From Burkholderiales bacterium (lineage in GTDB: Bacteria > Pseudomonadota > Gammaproteobacteria > Burkholderiales > Burkholderiaceae_F): a stretch of 64,000 nt of DNA. The stretch is taken from assembly GCA_016716275.1 (NCBI GenBank), contig JADJWR010000003.1, positions 1,178,001 to 1,242,000 on the forward strand, read 5' to 3'. Positions 8,793-16,987 of the stretch are shown piece after piece; position 1 is the stretch's first letter; the number at the start of each line of letters is the position of its first letter. Position numbers and translations under genes: made by a program. The notes under the pieces are model-generated. The model saw nothing but the letters and a program-made list of their open reading frames with translations. It ran no database searches and was not told where the DNA came from.

Positions 8793-9455
8793 TCAGAGGC
8801 GCGCCTGGTCGGCGCGCATCGGCAAGGGCTTGGCCGCCGGCGAGGCGTAGACCGAGTTCGGCTCGACGTCGCCGAGCACCGTGGCGCCGGCCGCGATGAC
8901 GGATCCCGCGCCGATGCTGACGTTGTCGCGGATCGTCGCGCCGGTGCCGACGAACGCGCGTTCGCCGATCTGCACCGATCCCGCCATGACGACGTGAGCG
9001 GGCAGGAAGGCGTGACTGCCCACGTGGCTGTGGTGGCCGATGATGCTCGCCGAGCCGATCAGCACGTTATCGCCGATCCGCGCCCACGGACCGACGACGC
9101 AGAAGTGGCCGATCGAGACGTTCTCGCCGATGCCGGCGTCCGGCGAAACCTCGGCACGGGGGCTGATGTAGCTGGCGAACCGGTAGCCCCTGCGCCGAAG
9201 TTCGTCGAACCCGGCGGCACGCACCGTGTTGTTGCGCACCGGACCGATGGCGACGAACGCGTGAAAATCGTCCGGCGGAAAGCTGGCCTCGATCTCCTCC
9301 AGCGGCACCAGCGGCAGGCCGAGCAGCCGGTCCTCCTTGATGAAGCGACGATCCACCGCAAAGCCGGCGACCACGAAGTCGGTCAGATGCGTGAAGTTCG
9401 AGCAGAACAGCTCCGCCATCTGGCCGTTACCGACGATCACGAGTCGCCTGGACAT
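8793..9455 (-). CDS. NeuD/PglD-family sugar O/N-acyltransferase
   Basis: A 220-residue acyltransferase. The N-terminal Rossmann-like nucleotide-sugar domain begins LVIVGNGQMAELF (residues 5-17). From about residue 110 the hexapeptide repeats of a left-handed beta-helix appear (SPDAGIGENVSIG, ARIGDNVLIGSASIIG, HHSHVGSHAFLPAH, VSIGAGSVIAAGATVLGDV). The active-site His is probably in IIGHHSHVG. Family members acetylate amino-sugars for glycans or O-antigens using acetyl-CoA. No glycan cluster is visible nearby. It is divergent from the adenylation-carrier gene, with about 160 bases between the starts. Confidence 0.85.
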   Translation of the reverse strand: MSRRLVIVGNGQMAELFCSNFTHLTDFVVAGFAVDRRFIKEDRLLGLPLVPLEEIEASFPPDDFHAFVAIGPVRNNTVRAAGFDELRRRGYRFASYISPRAEVSPDAGIGENVSIGHFCVVGPWARIGDNVLIGSASIIGHHSHVGSHAFLPAHVVMAGSVQIGERAFVGTGATIRDNVSIGAGSVIAAGATVLGDVEPNSVYASPAAKPLPMRADQARL

Positions 9456-9613
9456 TTCCTCTCCCCGTTGCGGGCCGCCTTCAACCGCCTGCCGCAGTGC
9501 AGGCTGCCCGCTGTCGCCGAAGCGAAAGGCGGCGGGCCCGGCAACCCGATCGACGCGGAAACGATACGATTCGGCGGCGCGCCGTGCCGAACACTGAATC
9601 GACTCTAGCCGAA

Positions 9614-11398
9614 ATGAAGGAAACCGTTCACTCGCTGCTGGCGCAATCGCTCGAGCGGCATGCTGGCAGCGAGGCGGTGGTGACCCCCGGCAAGCGCTCG
9701 CTGAGCTATGCCGAGCTCGGCCGGCAGCTCGATCACGACCATGCCTTTCTTCGCAGCGCCGGCTTCGGCGCCCGCTCGCGCATCGGCGTGGCGATGCCGC
9801 CGGGCGCCGAGGGCCTGCTGATGATGGCTGCCGTGGCGCGCTCTACCGCGTGCGCGCACTTCGACCCCGAACTCGATGTCGACTCGTTCGTTCGCCTGAT
9901 GACGGCGATGCGGCTCGACGCCGTGATCGTGCCGGATGGCCCGGCGTCGAATGCCGCGCGCGCTGCCAGCAGGATCGGCATTGCGCTGATCGGGGCGGCG
10001 ACGGCCGCCGGCGGCGCCGCCGGCGAGCATGAACTGAGGGCCGACACCGGGCGAAGTCCGGCGCCAGCGGATCTGCCCGGCGCGGATGACCTGGCCTTTC
10101 TCTGGCACACCTCCGGCACGACCGGCGCGCCGAAGATCATCGCCTACGAGCAGTGGCGGATCTGCTTCGACGTGCGCAAGCGCGTCGCGCGGCGCCGCAT
10201 CGATGCCGCCGACCGATGCCTGATCACGTCGACGCCGGCTTCGGCCGTGACCTCCCGTCTGTGCCTGTCGAACCTGGCCACCGGCGCGACGCTGATGCAC
10301 ACCGGCGACCTGGCAGCGGAGAGCGTGCTGTCGGCGATCGAGTCGCTCGCACCGACCTACTTCATGGCCGCGCCGGCCCTGCTCAGCCGCCTGCTGGAGC
10401 TGATCGAGAAGCGGGACAAGACGCCGGATCACCGCCTGCGGGCGATCTACTCGTCGTTCGCCGAGCAGTCGCCGCAGGCGCGCGCGCGCCTGGAGCAGGC
10501 CCTCGGCGTGCCGATGGTGATCTCCTACGGCATGACCGAGATGGGCGGCATCGCCGAGTCGCCGATACCGCCGGAGACCGCGCCGACCGGTTCGGTCGGC
10601 CGCCCGGTCCTCGATCTGGCGATCGTCGATGACGCCGGTAGATTCCTCGCCCGCGGCCAGCAGGGCGAGGTGTGGGTGCGCGGACCGGAGGTGATCACCG
10701 CCTACGAGAACCCGCCCGAGGCGAACCGCGACGCCTTCCGCGACGGCTGGTTCCGCACCGGCGACTGCGGACTGCTCGACCAGCAGGGCTTCCTGCACCT
10801 GACCGGGCGGCTGAAGGATGCGATCAACCGAGGCGGCGTGAAGATCGCGCCGACCGAGGTCGAATTAGCCCTTGCCGGTCACCCGGCAGTGCGCGAGGCG
10901 GCGGCGTTCGCACGACAGCACCCGACGCTCGGCGAGGACCTGTGCGCCGTGGTGGTGCTCGAAGATGGGCGCAGCGCTTCGGAGGCGGAGTTGCGCCGCT
11001 TCGTACGCCAGCGTCTTGCCGCCTCGAAGGTGCCGACGCGGATCGTCGCCGCGACGAGCCTGCCGCGCAACGCGGCGGGCAAGCTGCCGCGCGCCGAACT
11101 CGCCGCTTTCGGCGAGGCATTGCTGAGGCAGGCGTGGCAGCCGCCGGCGGGACCGCACGAGCAGAAGCTGGCGGAGATCTACCGCCAGGTGCTTCGCCTC
11201 GACGACATCGGACGCGACGACCGGTTCTTCGATCGCGGCGGCGACTCACTGCGCGCCGTCGAGGCGATCGAGCTGATCGAGGGAGCCTTTGGCGTGGCGC
11301 TGACGATGGACACGTTGCTCGAGAACCCCAGCCTCGCCGCACTGGCAAGACTCATCGCCGAGCAGCGCGCCGGACAGACCGACATGCAATCGACCTGA
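9614..11398 (+). CDS. Stand-alone adenylation-carrier (A-PCP) didomain protein
   Basis: A 594-residue protein with an ANL-superfamily AMP-forming domain followed by a phosphopantetheine carrier domain. Adenylation motifs seen are WHTSGTTGAPK (A3), YGMTEMGG (A5), WFRTGDCG (A7), GRLKDAINRGGVKI (A8) and NAAGKLPR (A10). The carrier has FFDRGGDSLRAVE, with the pantetheine-accepting Ser. There is no condensation, ketosynthase or thioesterase domain. It should activate an acyl or amino acid and load it onto its own carrier for an unknown acceptor enzyme. The ATG at 9614 is preferred to the longer frame from 9497, whose extra residues are Arg-rich. The gene is followed after five bases by a Bug solute-binding protein gene. 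Confidence 0.88.
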   Translation: MKETVHSLLAQSLERHAGSEAVVTPGKRSLSYAELGRQLDHDHAFLRSAGFGARSRIGVAMPPGAEGLLMMAAVARSTACAHFDPELDVDSFVRLMTAMRLDAVIVPDGPASNAARAASRIGIALIGAATAAGGAAGEHELRADTGRSPAPADLPGADDLAFLWHTSGTTGAPKIIAYEQWRICFDVRKRVARRRIDAADRCLITSTPASAVTSRLCLSNLATGATLMHTGDLAAESVLSAIESLAPTYFMAAPALLSRLLELIEKRDKTPDHRLRAIYSSFAEQSPQARARLEQALGVPMVISYGMTEMGGIAESPIPPETAPTGSVGRPVLDLAIVDDAGRFLARGQQGEVWVRGPEVITAYENPPEANRDAFRDGWFRTGDCGLLDQQGFLHLTGRLKDAINRGGVKIAPTEVELALAGHPAVREAAAFARQHPTLGEDLCAVVVLEDGRSASEAELRRFVRQRLAASKVPTRIVAATSLPRNAAGKLPRAELAAFGEALLRQAWQPPAGPHEQKLAEIYRQVLRLDDIGRDDRFFDRGGDSLRAVEAIELIEGAFGVALTMDTLLENPSLAALARLIAEQRAGQTDMQST

Positions 11399-11403
11399 CC
11401 ACC

Positions 11404-12384
11404 ATGACGATACTTGTGTCGCCTTCACGCCGCCGGACGCTCGCCGCCGGCCTCGCAGCTGCCCTGGGATCGCTCGGAGCGCCGCCGGGCGCGCGTGGGC
11501 AGTCCGTCAACGTCCGCCGACTGGTCGTCGGTTTCCCCGCCGGCGGCCTGGCCGATCGCCTCGGGCGGATCGTTGCCGAGGCGCTCGGCCAGGAATCTCC
11601 GGCCGGCTTCGTCGTCGACAACCGCCCCGGCGCCGGCGGCATGGTCGCCACCGAGCAGGTCGCGCGGTCGGAAGGCGACGGCAAGCTCGCACTGCTGCAC
11701 AACGTCGACATCCTGGCGCAGGAGCGCGTGCTCCGGAACGACCCGGCGTTCGATCCGCTGCGCAGCCTCGCCATCGTCGCCCCGGTGGCGCGATACGAGT
11801 ACTTCATGGTTGCCACTGCAAAGCTCGGACTGCGCAACCTGCAGGACCTGATCGCTCTGGCTCGCGCAACGCCAACGAGTCTGTTCTACGTCGATGCCGG
11901 TCCTGGCGTGCGTCTCATCTTCGAGAACCTGAAGAAGAAGTTCGGCCTGAACCTCGTCGGCGTGCCCTACCGCGGCCTCGCTCCCGCGATGACCGATCTC
12001 TTGGCGGGCCGCGTCGAACTGGCGATGCTCGACGGCGCCACCGCACCCGTGCATTCGGCGGCCGGCAAGGTGACCGTCCTCGGCCGCGGCGATGCACTTC
12101 GTTCGGGAAGTCCGTCGAGCGTTCCGACCCTCGACGAACAGGGCGCCGAAGGACTCTGGGTGGACACCCGCTACGCGCTGATGCTGCCGGCAAGCGCCCC
12201 GCCGGCGATTGTCGAGCCGCTGCGCGCGCTCGCCACCGGTGTCCTGAAGAGCCCGTCGGTGCGGGCGCAACTGGCACAGGCCGCCTACCACCCGATCGAC
12301 GAGACCCCCGAGCAGTTCCTCCGCTCGGTCGCCGCTTCGGTGGCCCATTACCGCCGCCTGGCCCAGCAGGCGGGAATGATCTAG
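11404..12384 (+). CDS. Bug/TctC-family tripartite tricarboxylate transporter solute-binding protein
   Basis: A 326-residue periplasmic binding protein of the Bug family, greatly expanded in Burkholderiales. A twin-arginine-like N-terminus (SRRRTLAAGLAAALG) precedes the mature start. Family signatures are VVGFPAGGLADRLGR, VVDNRPGAGGMVATEQV, and VGVPYRGLAPAMTDLLAGRV in the second lobe. Members bind carboxylates or similar small molecules. No TctA/TctB membrane genes are adjacent, as is common for orphan Bug proteins. Its five-base spacing after the A-PCP gene suggests cotranscription. Confidence 0.9.
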   Translation: MTILVSPSRRRTLAAGLAAALGSLGAPPGARGQSVNVRRLVVGFPAGGLADRLGRIVAEALGQESPAGFVVDNRPGAGGMVATEQVARSEGDGKLALLHNVDILAQERVLRNDPAFDPLRSLAIVAPVARYEYFMVATAKLGLRNLQDLIALARATPTSLFYVDAGPGVRLIFENLKKKFGLNLVGVPYRGLAPAMTDLLAGRVELAMLDGATAPVHSAAGKVTVLGRGDALRSGSPSSVPTLDEQGAEGLWVDTRYALMLPASAPPAIVEPLRALATGVLKSPSVRAQLAQAAYHPIDETPEQFLRSVAASVAHYRRLAQQAGMI

Positions 12385-12701
12385 CTCGTCGAGTCCCCTG
12401 CCCAGGGCTGCATGGTGTCCGGGCCGATGGCGCCGAGCAGGGAGTCACCCGCCTCCGGCTCCGCCCCGGCGGCGGGCTGCTGCTCCTCGTCCTGACCGCT
12501 TTCGAACAGCAAACTGGCGGCGGTGATCTTCAGCCGCACCCGAAGGCGGTGCGGCCGGCCGAGCATCAGCCGCACTGCCGGGTCGTCGATCTCCACCTCG
12601 CGATAGATGTCGATGCGCCGGTCGAGGCCAGCACGCGCCAGCGCCTCCGCTGCCTTCTTGCAGAGTTGTCCGAGGGTGATGTTGTCCGGCACGTTGACCA
12701 T
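12381..12701 (-). CDS. Hypothetical protein, 106 aa
   Basis: A small protein I do not recognise. It begins MVNVPDNITLGQLCKKAAE and contains IDIYREVEIDDPAVRLMLG and HRLRVRLKITAA. A low-complexity acidic tail follows (QDEEQQPAAGAEPEAGD). AGGTG lies a few bases before the ATG at 12701, which is preferred over the GTG at 12710. Its stop overlaps the stop of the convergent Bug gene by four bases. Cytoplasmic by composition. It may be a real small conserved gene, but there is no functional clue. Confidence 0.55.
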   Translation of the reverse strand: MVNVPDNITLGQLCKKAAEALARAGLDRRIDIYREVEIDDPAVRLMLGRPHRLRVRLKITAASLLFESGQDEEQQPAAGAEPEAGDSLLGAIGPDTMQPWAGDSTS

Positions 12702-12837
12702 TTCTATCACCTGCTAGCCGTCACGCCGCCGGCCCGTTCCCGGCGGGAACGAAGCTCACACCTGACCGGCAGACCGGACGGACGATATCGCATGCCGCGG
12801 CGGCGGGATCGCCGGCGCGCCGCCCTTTCCCGGCGCT

Positions 12838-14034
12838 TCAGCCCAGGCTATCGAGCGCCGCGGCGAGATCCTGCCGCAGGTCAGCGGTCGACTCGAGGCC
12901 GACGGCCAGCCGCACCAGTCCTTCGCCGATGCCAGCTTCCTGTCGTTGCTGCGCACTCAGCCGGCCGTGCGTGGTGCTGGCCGGATGCGTGATGGTCGTC
13001 CGCGTGTCGCCGAGGTTGGCGGTGATCGACATCAGCCGCGTGCCGTCGATGACCCGCCAGGCCCGCTCGCGCAACTGCTCCGCGGCGCCGCGCAGATCGA
13101 ACGACAGCACCGCGCCGCCTGCCGCCTGCTGGCGCTGTGCGAGCGCATGCTGCGGATGGCTGGTCAGGCCGGGGTAGAACACGCGCGCCACTGCCGGGTG
13201 CTGCTCCAGAAAATGTGCCAGCTCGGCCGCCGAAGCCGACTCCGCGCGCATGCGCAGATTCAGTGTCTCCAGGCCCTTCAGCAGAACCCAGGCGTTGAAC
13301 GGCGACAGGCTCGGCCCGGCCGTGCGCAGCACCGGCAGCACGGCCTCGCGGATGAACGCCCGCGTGCCGACCACCGCTCCGCCGAGCACCCGTCCCTGGC
13401 CGTCGATCGACTTGGTCGCCGAGTGAATCACCACGTCGATGCCGAAGCGCAGCGGCTGCTGCAGCGCCGGCGTGCCGAGGCAGTTGTCGACCACCGTCAG
13501 CGCACCGGCGGCGCGTCCGGTGGCGGCAAAGGCCTGCAGATCGACCAGTTCCATCAGCGGGTTGCTCGGCGATTCGCAGTACATCAGGCGCGTGTTCGGC
13601 CGCACGGCATCGCGCCACGCCTGCGCGTCGGAGCCGCGTACGTACGTCACCTCGATACCGAAGCGGGCGAGCAGGTTCGAGAAGAGCTGCGTCGTCGCGC
13701 CGAACACGCTCGCCCCGCACAGCACGTGGTCGCCGGCGCGCAGTGTGGCCAGGCAGGTGGCCAGGATCGCCGCCATGCCGGAACTGGTCGCCAGGCAGTC
13801 CTCGCCGTCCTCGAGTGAGGCCAGCCGCTGCTCGAACATGCGCACGGTCGGGTTGGCGAAGCGCGAGTAGACGTAGCCCTCGTCCTCGCCGGCAAAGCGC
13901 GCCGCGGCCTGTGCAGCGCTGTCGAACACGAAGCTCGAGGTCAGGAACAGCGCTTCGCCGTGCTCGTTGAACTCGCTGCGCAGCGTGCCGGCGCGCACGG
14001 CCCGGGTGTCGAAGTCAGGATGATCGATGCTCAT
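12838..14034 (-). CDS. metZ: O-succinylhomoserine sulfhydrylase
   Basis: A PLP-dependent Cys/Met metabolism enzyme that forms homocysteine from O-succinylhomoserine and sulfide. It has 398 residues. YSRFANPTVRMFE is at residues 56-68, ATSSGMAAI at 82-90, the PLP-ring Asp183 is in VVDNCLGTP, and the Schiff-base Lys208 is in SATKSIDGQGR. The typical MetZ end SVGLE-like motif (LAVGLEST) is present. It sits downstream of purF, as in many betaproteobacteria. A SAM-II riboswitch and a terminator hairpin immediately precede the ATG. No Shine-Dalgarno sequence lies between the terminator T-tract and the start codon. Confidence 0.95.
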   Translation of the reverse strand: MSIDHPDFDTRAVRAGTLRSEFNEHGEALFLTSSFVFDSAAQAAARFAGEDEGYVYSRFANPTVRMFEQRLASLEDGEDCLATSSGMAAILATCLATLRAGDHVLCGASVFGATTQLFSNLLARFGIEVTYVRGSDAQAWRDAVRPNTRLMYCESPSNPLMELVDLQAFAATGRAAGALTVVDNCLGTPALQQPLRFGIDVVIHSATKSIDGQGRVLGGAVVGTRAFIREAVLPVLRTAGPSLSPFNAWVLLKGLETLNLRMRAESASAAELAHFLEQHPAVARVFYPGLTSHPQHALAQRQQAAGGAVLSFDLRGAAEQLRERAWRVIDGTRLMSITANLGDTRTTITHPASTTHGRLSAQQRQEAGIGEGLVRLAVGLESTADLRQDLAAALDSLG

Positions 14035-14035
14035 G

Positions 14036-14069
14036 AAAGAAAAACCCGCGCGGCGCGGCCGAGCGGGTC
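14036..14069 (-). terminator. Intrinsic terminator in the metZ leader
   Basis: On the minus strand ACCCGC pairs with GCGGGT (14063-14068 with 14044-14049) around a GC-rich loop, followed by TTTTTCTTTC that runs up to the metZ ATG. It lies about a dozen bases after the SAM-II aptamer. It is the expected expression platform for transcriptional shut-off when SAM is bound. Because the U-tract abuts the start codon, a dual effect on translation is also possible. Confidence 0.7.
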
Positions 14070-14080
14070 TCGAGGGGCGC

Positions 14081-14135
14081 TCGCTTTAGCCGCATTTGTT
14101 AGGCGCCCGCAAGCTGAACTCAAATCGGCGCCGAC
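14081..14135 (-). ncRNA. SAM-II riboswitch (SAM-alpha)
   Basis: A S-adenosylmethionine-sensing aptamer in the metZ leader. Read on the minus strand, P1 is formed by GGCGCC and a second GGCGCC. The loop contains GATTTG and GCTTGC, and the downstream pseudoknot strand carries AAATGCGGCTAAAG. These are the conserved blocks of the SAM-II H-type pseudoknot (GAUUU, CUUGC, and AAAU..GCUAAA) in the right order and spacing. A -10-like TAACAT at 14144-14149 would start the RNA just before the aptamer. High SAM should lower MetZ expression. Assignment rests on the motif match and structure inspection. Confidence 0.88.
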
Positions 14136-14160
14136 AGCCTCGGATGTTACACCGCGGCCG

Positions 14161-14314
14161 CCTCAGGACCCGTGAAGAAATCGTCGCGAGCGGGCCGCAG
14201 CGAGGGGCGGCCGGAGCGCAGCGACCGGAGCGTATATGGACATACGTGAGGATCGCGAGCACCGCACGACCCTCGATCCGGCCCGCGCAGCAGATTCATT
14301 CACGGGTCCTCAGG
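14161..14314. repeat. Hairpin repeat element between purF and the metZ leader
   Basis: The ends form a 16-base inverted repeat with one mismatch: CCTCAGGACCCGTGAA at 14161-14176 and TTCACGGGTCCTCAGG at 14299-14314. Inside are nested partial inverted repeats (GCGGGCC-type arms and CGAGGG/CCCTCG) and a short hairpin CGTAT-ATGGAC-ATACG near the middle. The right arm includes the purF stop codon. It looks like a MITE- or REP-like intergenic element. No coding capacity is seen. Mobility is inferred, not shown, because only one copy is in the window. Confidence 0.6.
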
Positions 14315-15836
14315 ACTCGGCCGCCTCGATGGCCAGCGACAGCTGCGAGCGGGCCGAATCGTCGGAAGCCGCGACCGACGGCTGCTCGCGCGCCCGCTCG
14401 ACCCGGTCGAGATAGGCCGGCGTCACGTCGCCGGTGATGTACTCGCCGTCGAAGCACGATGCCTCGAAGCGCGCGAGCGCCGGGTTGCAGTCGCGCACCG
14501 CCTGCTTCATGTCCTCCAGCCGCTGGTAGATGAGCGCGTCGGCGCCGATCTCGCGGCGGATCTCGTCCTCGCCGCGCGAGTGGGCGATCAGCTCGGCGCG
14601 CGTCGGCATGTCGATGCCGTAGACGTTGGGAAAGCGCACCGGCGGTGCCGCCGAGGCGACCATCACCCGGCGCGCGCCGGCATCGCGCGCCATCTGCACG
14701 ATCTCGCGGATCGTCGTGCCGCGCACGATCGAGTCGTCGACCAGCAGCACGCTCCTCCCCCTGAACTCGACGCCGACCGTGTTCAGTTTCTGCCGCACCG
14801 ACTTCTTGCGCACTGCCTGCCCCGGCATGATGAAGGTGCGGCCGATGTAGCGGTTCTTGATGAAACCCTCGCGATAGTCGAGCCCGAGCTTGCGCGCCAG
14901 CTCGAGCGCCGCCGGCCGGCTCGAGTCGGGGATCGGCATCACCACGTCGATGTCGCCGCGCGGGATCGCCGCCTTCACGCGCTCGGCCAGGTACTCGCCC
15001 AGCCGCAGTCGCGCGCCGTAGACCGACACGCCGTCGATCAGCGAGTCGGGTCGCGCCAGGTACACGTACTCGAAGATGCAGGGATTCAGCGACGGCTTCT
15101 CGGCGCACTGCTGGCTGAAGAAGCGACCGTCATGGGCGACGAAGATCGCCTCGCCCGGGGCGACGTCGCGCACCATCCTGAAACCGTTGCCATCGAGCGC
15201 GACCGATTCGGACGCGATCATGTACTCGGTGCCCGAGTCGGTTTCGTTGACGCCGAAGGCCAGCGGCCGGATCCCGAAGGGGTCGCGGAAGCCGAGCAGC
15301 CCGTAGCCGGCGATCTCGGCCACCACCGCGTAGCTGCCGCGCACGCGCCGGTGCACGCCGCCGACCGCGCGGAAGATCGCCGCCGGGTCGAGCGACAGCC
15401 CCTCGCTGGCCAGCTGCAGTTCGTGGGCCAGCACGTTGAGCAGCACCTCGGAGTCCGACTGGGTGTTGATGTGCCGGCGATCGACGCGGAACAGCTCTTC
15501 CTTCAGCGTTTCCCAGTTGGTCAGGTTGCCGTTGTGCGCCAGCACGATGCCGAAAGGCGCGTTGACGTAGAACGGCTGCGCCTCCTCGGAGTTGGTGGCC
15601 GAGCCCTGCGTCGGGTAGCGGACCTGCGCGATGCCCGACATGCCGGGCAGCGACCGCATGTTGCGCGTGCGGAAGACGTCGCGCGCCAGCCCGTTGCCCT
15701 TGAACATGTGAAACGACCGTCCGTCGGCGGTGGCGATGCCCGCCGCATCCTGGCCGCGGTGCTGCAGCAGCTGCAGGGCGTCGTAAAGCAGCTGGTTGGC
15801 CGGCGAGGTTCCGGAGACTCCGACGATTCCGCACAT
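14310..15836 (-). CDS. purF: Amidophosphoribosyltransferase
   Basis: First committed step of purine synthesis: glutamine plus PRPP gives phosphoribosylamine. It has 508 residues. The mature class II glutamine amidotransferase begins at the nucleophile Cys2 (MCGIVGVSG), with LLQHRGQDAAG and AHNGNLTNWETL following. The phosphoribosyltransferase domain has the PRPP loop VLLVDDSIVRGTT around residues 365-377. VMPIPDSSRPAA and GRTFIMPGQAVR are also typical. The gene follows cvpA with a nine-base gap. The stop codon lies inside the right arm of an inverted repeat, so the element probably inserted right at the gene end. Confidence 0.97.
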   Translation of the reverse strand: MCGIVGVSGTSPANQLLYDALQLLQHRGQDAAGIATADGRSFHMFKGNGLARDVFRTRNMRSLPGMSGIAQVRYPTQGSATNSEEAQPFYVNAPFGIVLAHNGNLTNWETLKEELFRVDRRHINTQSDSEVLLNVLAHELQLASEGLSLDPAAIFRAVGGVHRRVRGSYAVVAEIAGYGLLGFRDPFGIRPLAFGVNETDSGTEYMIASESVALDGNGFRMVRDVAPGEAIFVAHDGRFFSQQCAEKPSLNPCIFEYVYLARPDSLIDGVSVYGARLRLGEYLAERVKAAIPRGDIDVVMPIPDSSRPAALELARKLGLDYREGFIKNRYIGRTFIMPGQAVRKKSVRQKLNTVGVEFRGRSVLLVDDSIVRGTTIREIVQMARDAGARRVMVASAAPPVRFPNVYGIDMPTRAELIAHSRGEDEIRREIGADALIYQRLEDMKQAVRDCNPALARFEASCFDGEYITGDVTPAYLDRVERAREQPSVAASDDSARSQLSLAIEAAES

Positions 15837-15845
15837 GCTCGACTC

Positions 15846-16334
15846 CTACACCTTCGGCCCGTGCGCCGCCGTGTCCGGCAGCCGGCGCAGCGCGAATGCT
15901 AGCGCTGCCTCGATCTGCGGCAGCACCAGCGATTCGCGCCACAGCGGTTCGCGATACAGGGCGGTGTCGCGCACCAGGAACACCGCCAGGCCGATGATCA
16001 GCAGGCCGCGCGCCAGCCCGAACAGGCCGCCGAGGGTGCGATCGGCCGCCGAAAGCTTCGCCGCCCTGACCAGTTCGCGCACCAACCATCCCGCGAAGGC
16101 GGCGGCGAACACGCAGCCGACCACGATCAGCAGCGCGACCACCGCGGTTCTCGCCAGCGGCCAATCCTGCGCCAGCGGCAGCGATGCGCTGATCGGGGCG
16201 GCGAAGCGGAACGCCAGCCAGATGCCTGCGATCCAGCCGGCCAGCGAGATCATCTCGCGCATGAAGCCGCGCAGCAGGCCGAGCAGGATCGACGCGCCGA
16301 TCACCGTGACGACCGCCCAGTCCAGCGCGTTCAT
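15846..16334 (-). CDS. cvpA: CvpA family membrane protein
   Basis: A 162-residue inner-membrane protein with four predicted membrane segments. It starts MNALDWAVVTVIGAS, with the family signature LGLLRGFMREMISLAGWIAG (residues about 18-37) and GRTLGGLFGLARGL-type sequence near residue 103. CvpA is linked to colicin V production and envelope stress in enterobacteria, but its biochemical role is unsettled. It commonly precedes purF, as here. The ATG at 16334 is preferred over the GTG at 16346 because it lies four bases after the SPOR-gene stop. Confidence 0.9.
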   Translation of the reverse strand: MNALDWAVVTVIGASILLGLLRGFMREMISLAGWIAGIWLAFRFAAPISASLPLAQDWPLARTAVVALLIVVGCVFAAAFAGWLVRELVRAAKLSAADRTLGGLFGLARGLLIIGLAVFLVRDTALYREPLWRESLVLPQIEAALAFALRRLPDTAAHGPKV

Positions 16335-16338
16335 GAAA

Positions 16339-16983
16339 TCAGCCACCGACGACGGTCGCCTTGTGCCCGGCCGCCTTCAACCTTTCCGCCGCCCGCTGCG
16401 CCTCGTCGCGGCTGGCAAACGGCCCGACCCGCACCCGATGCAGCGTGCTGTCCGGCGTCGAGACCGCCTCGACGTAGGCGCTGAACCCAGCCTTCTTCAG
16501 GCGAGCCACCTGCTCGCGGGCTGCCGCCGCCGTCGACAGGGCGGCGACCTGCACGGCGAACTTATCGGTCGCTGCGGCGGCGGCCGGCGGCCTGGCAGGC
16601 GGCGCGCCCGCTGCCGCCGGCGCAGGTGCCGCGGCGGCGCCTTTCGGCGGGGGTTCGGCCGCCGGCGGCGGCTCGCTTCGAATCGGCAGCGGCTCGGCCA
16701 TCTTTTCGTCGACTGCCGGCGGCTCGTCCTGCGCCCGCTGCACCGGCGGCAACGGGTTGACGATGGTGATCGAGACGTCCTCGCGCACTGGCCGCGGCGT
16801 GGTGTCGAGCAACATCGGCAGCACGATCACCGCTGCCAGCAGCAGCGCGGCCGCGCCGATCAGGCGGCGCCGGGTCTGCGCACGCAGTTCGGCGGCCGGA
16901 TCGCGCCCACCGGAGGCGCGGCCCTCGCCGTTGCCGTCTCGTTCCGTCTGCTCGGGCTCGCTGCGCGAAAAAGGCCAGGGCAT
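16339..16983 (-). CDS. SPOR-domain (DedD-like) protein
   Basis: A 214-residue bitopic inner-membrane protein. It has a short basic cytoplasmic part, a membrane helix (RRRLIGAAALLLAAVIVLP, residues about 39-57), a long Pro/Ala-rich periplasmic linker, and a C-terminal SPOR domain (FAVQVAALSTAAAAREQV to LHRVRVGPFASRDEAQ). SPOR domains bind denuded septal peptidoglycan and target proteins to the division site. Its position between folC and cvpA is the standard DedD place. The ATG at 16983 starts five bases after the folC stop. Confidence 0.88.
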   Translation of the reverse strand: MPWPFSRSEPEQTERDGNGEGRASGGRDPAAELRAQTRRRLIGAAALLLAAVIVLPMLLDTTPRPVREDVSITIVNPLPPVQRAQDEPPAVDEKMAEPLPIRSEPPPAAEPPPKGAAAAPAPAAAGAPPARPPAAAAATDKFAVQVAALSTAAAAREQVARLKKAGFSAYVEAVSTPDSTLHRVRVGPFASRDEAQRAAERLKAAGHKATVVGG

Positions 16984-16987
16984 CTCG

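Noticed and set aside
10672..12384. Apparent 570-residue protein covering the adenylation enzyme end and the Bug receptor
   Set aside because: The first half is a frame shadow of the A-PCP gene. The Bug protein has its own start at 11404 with a signal peptide.
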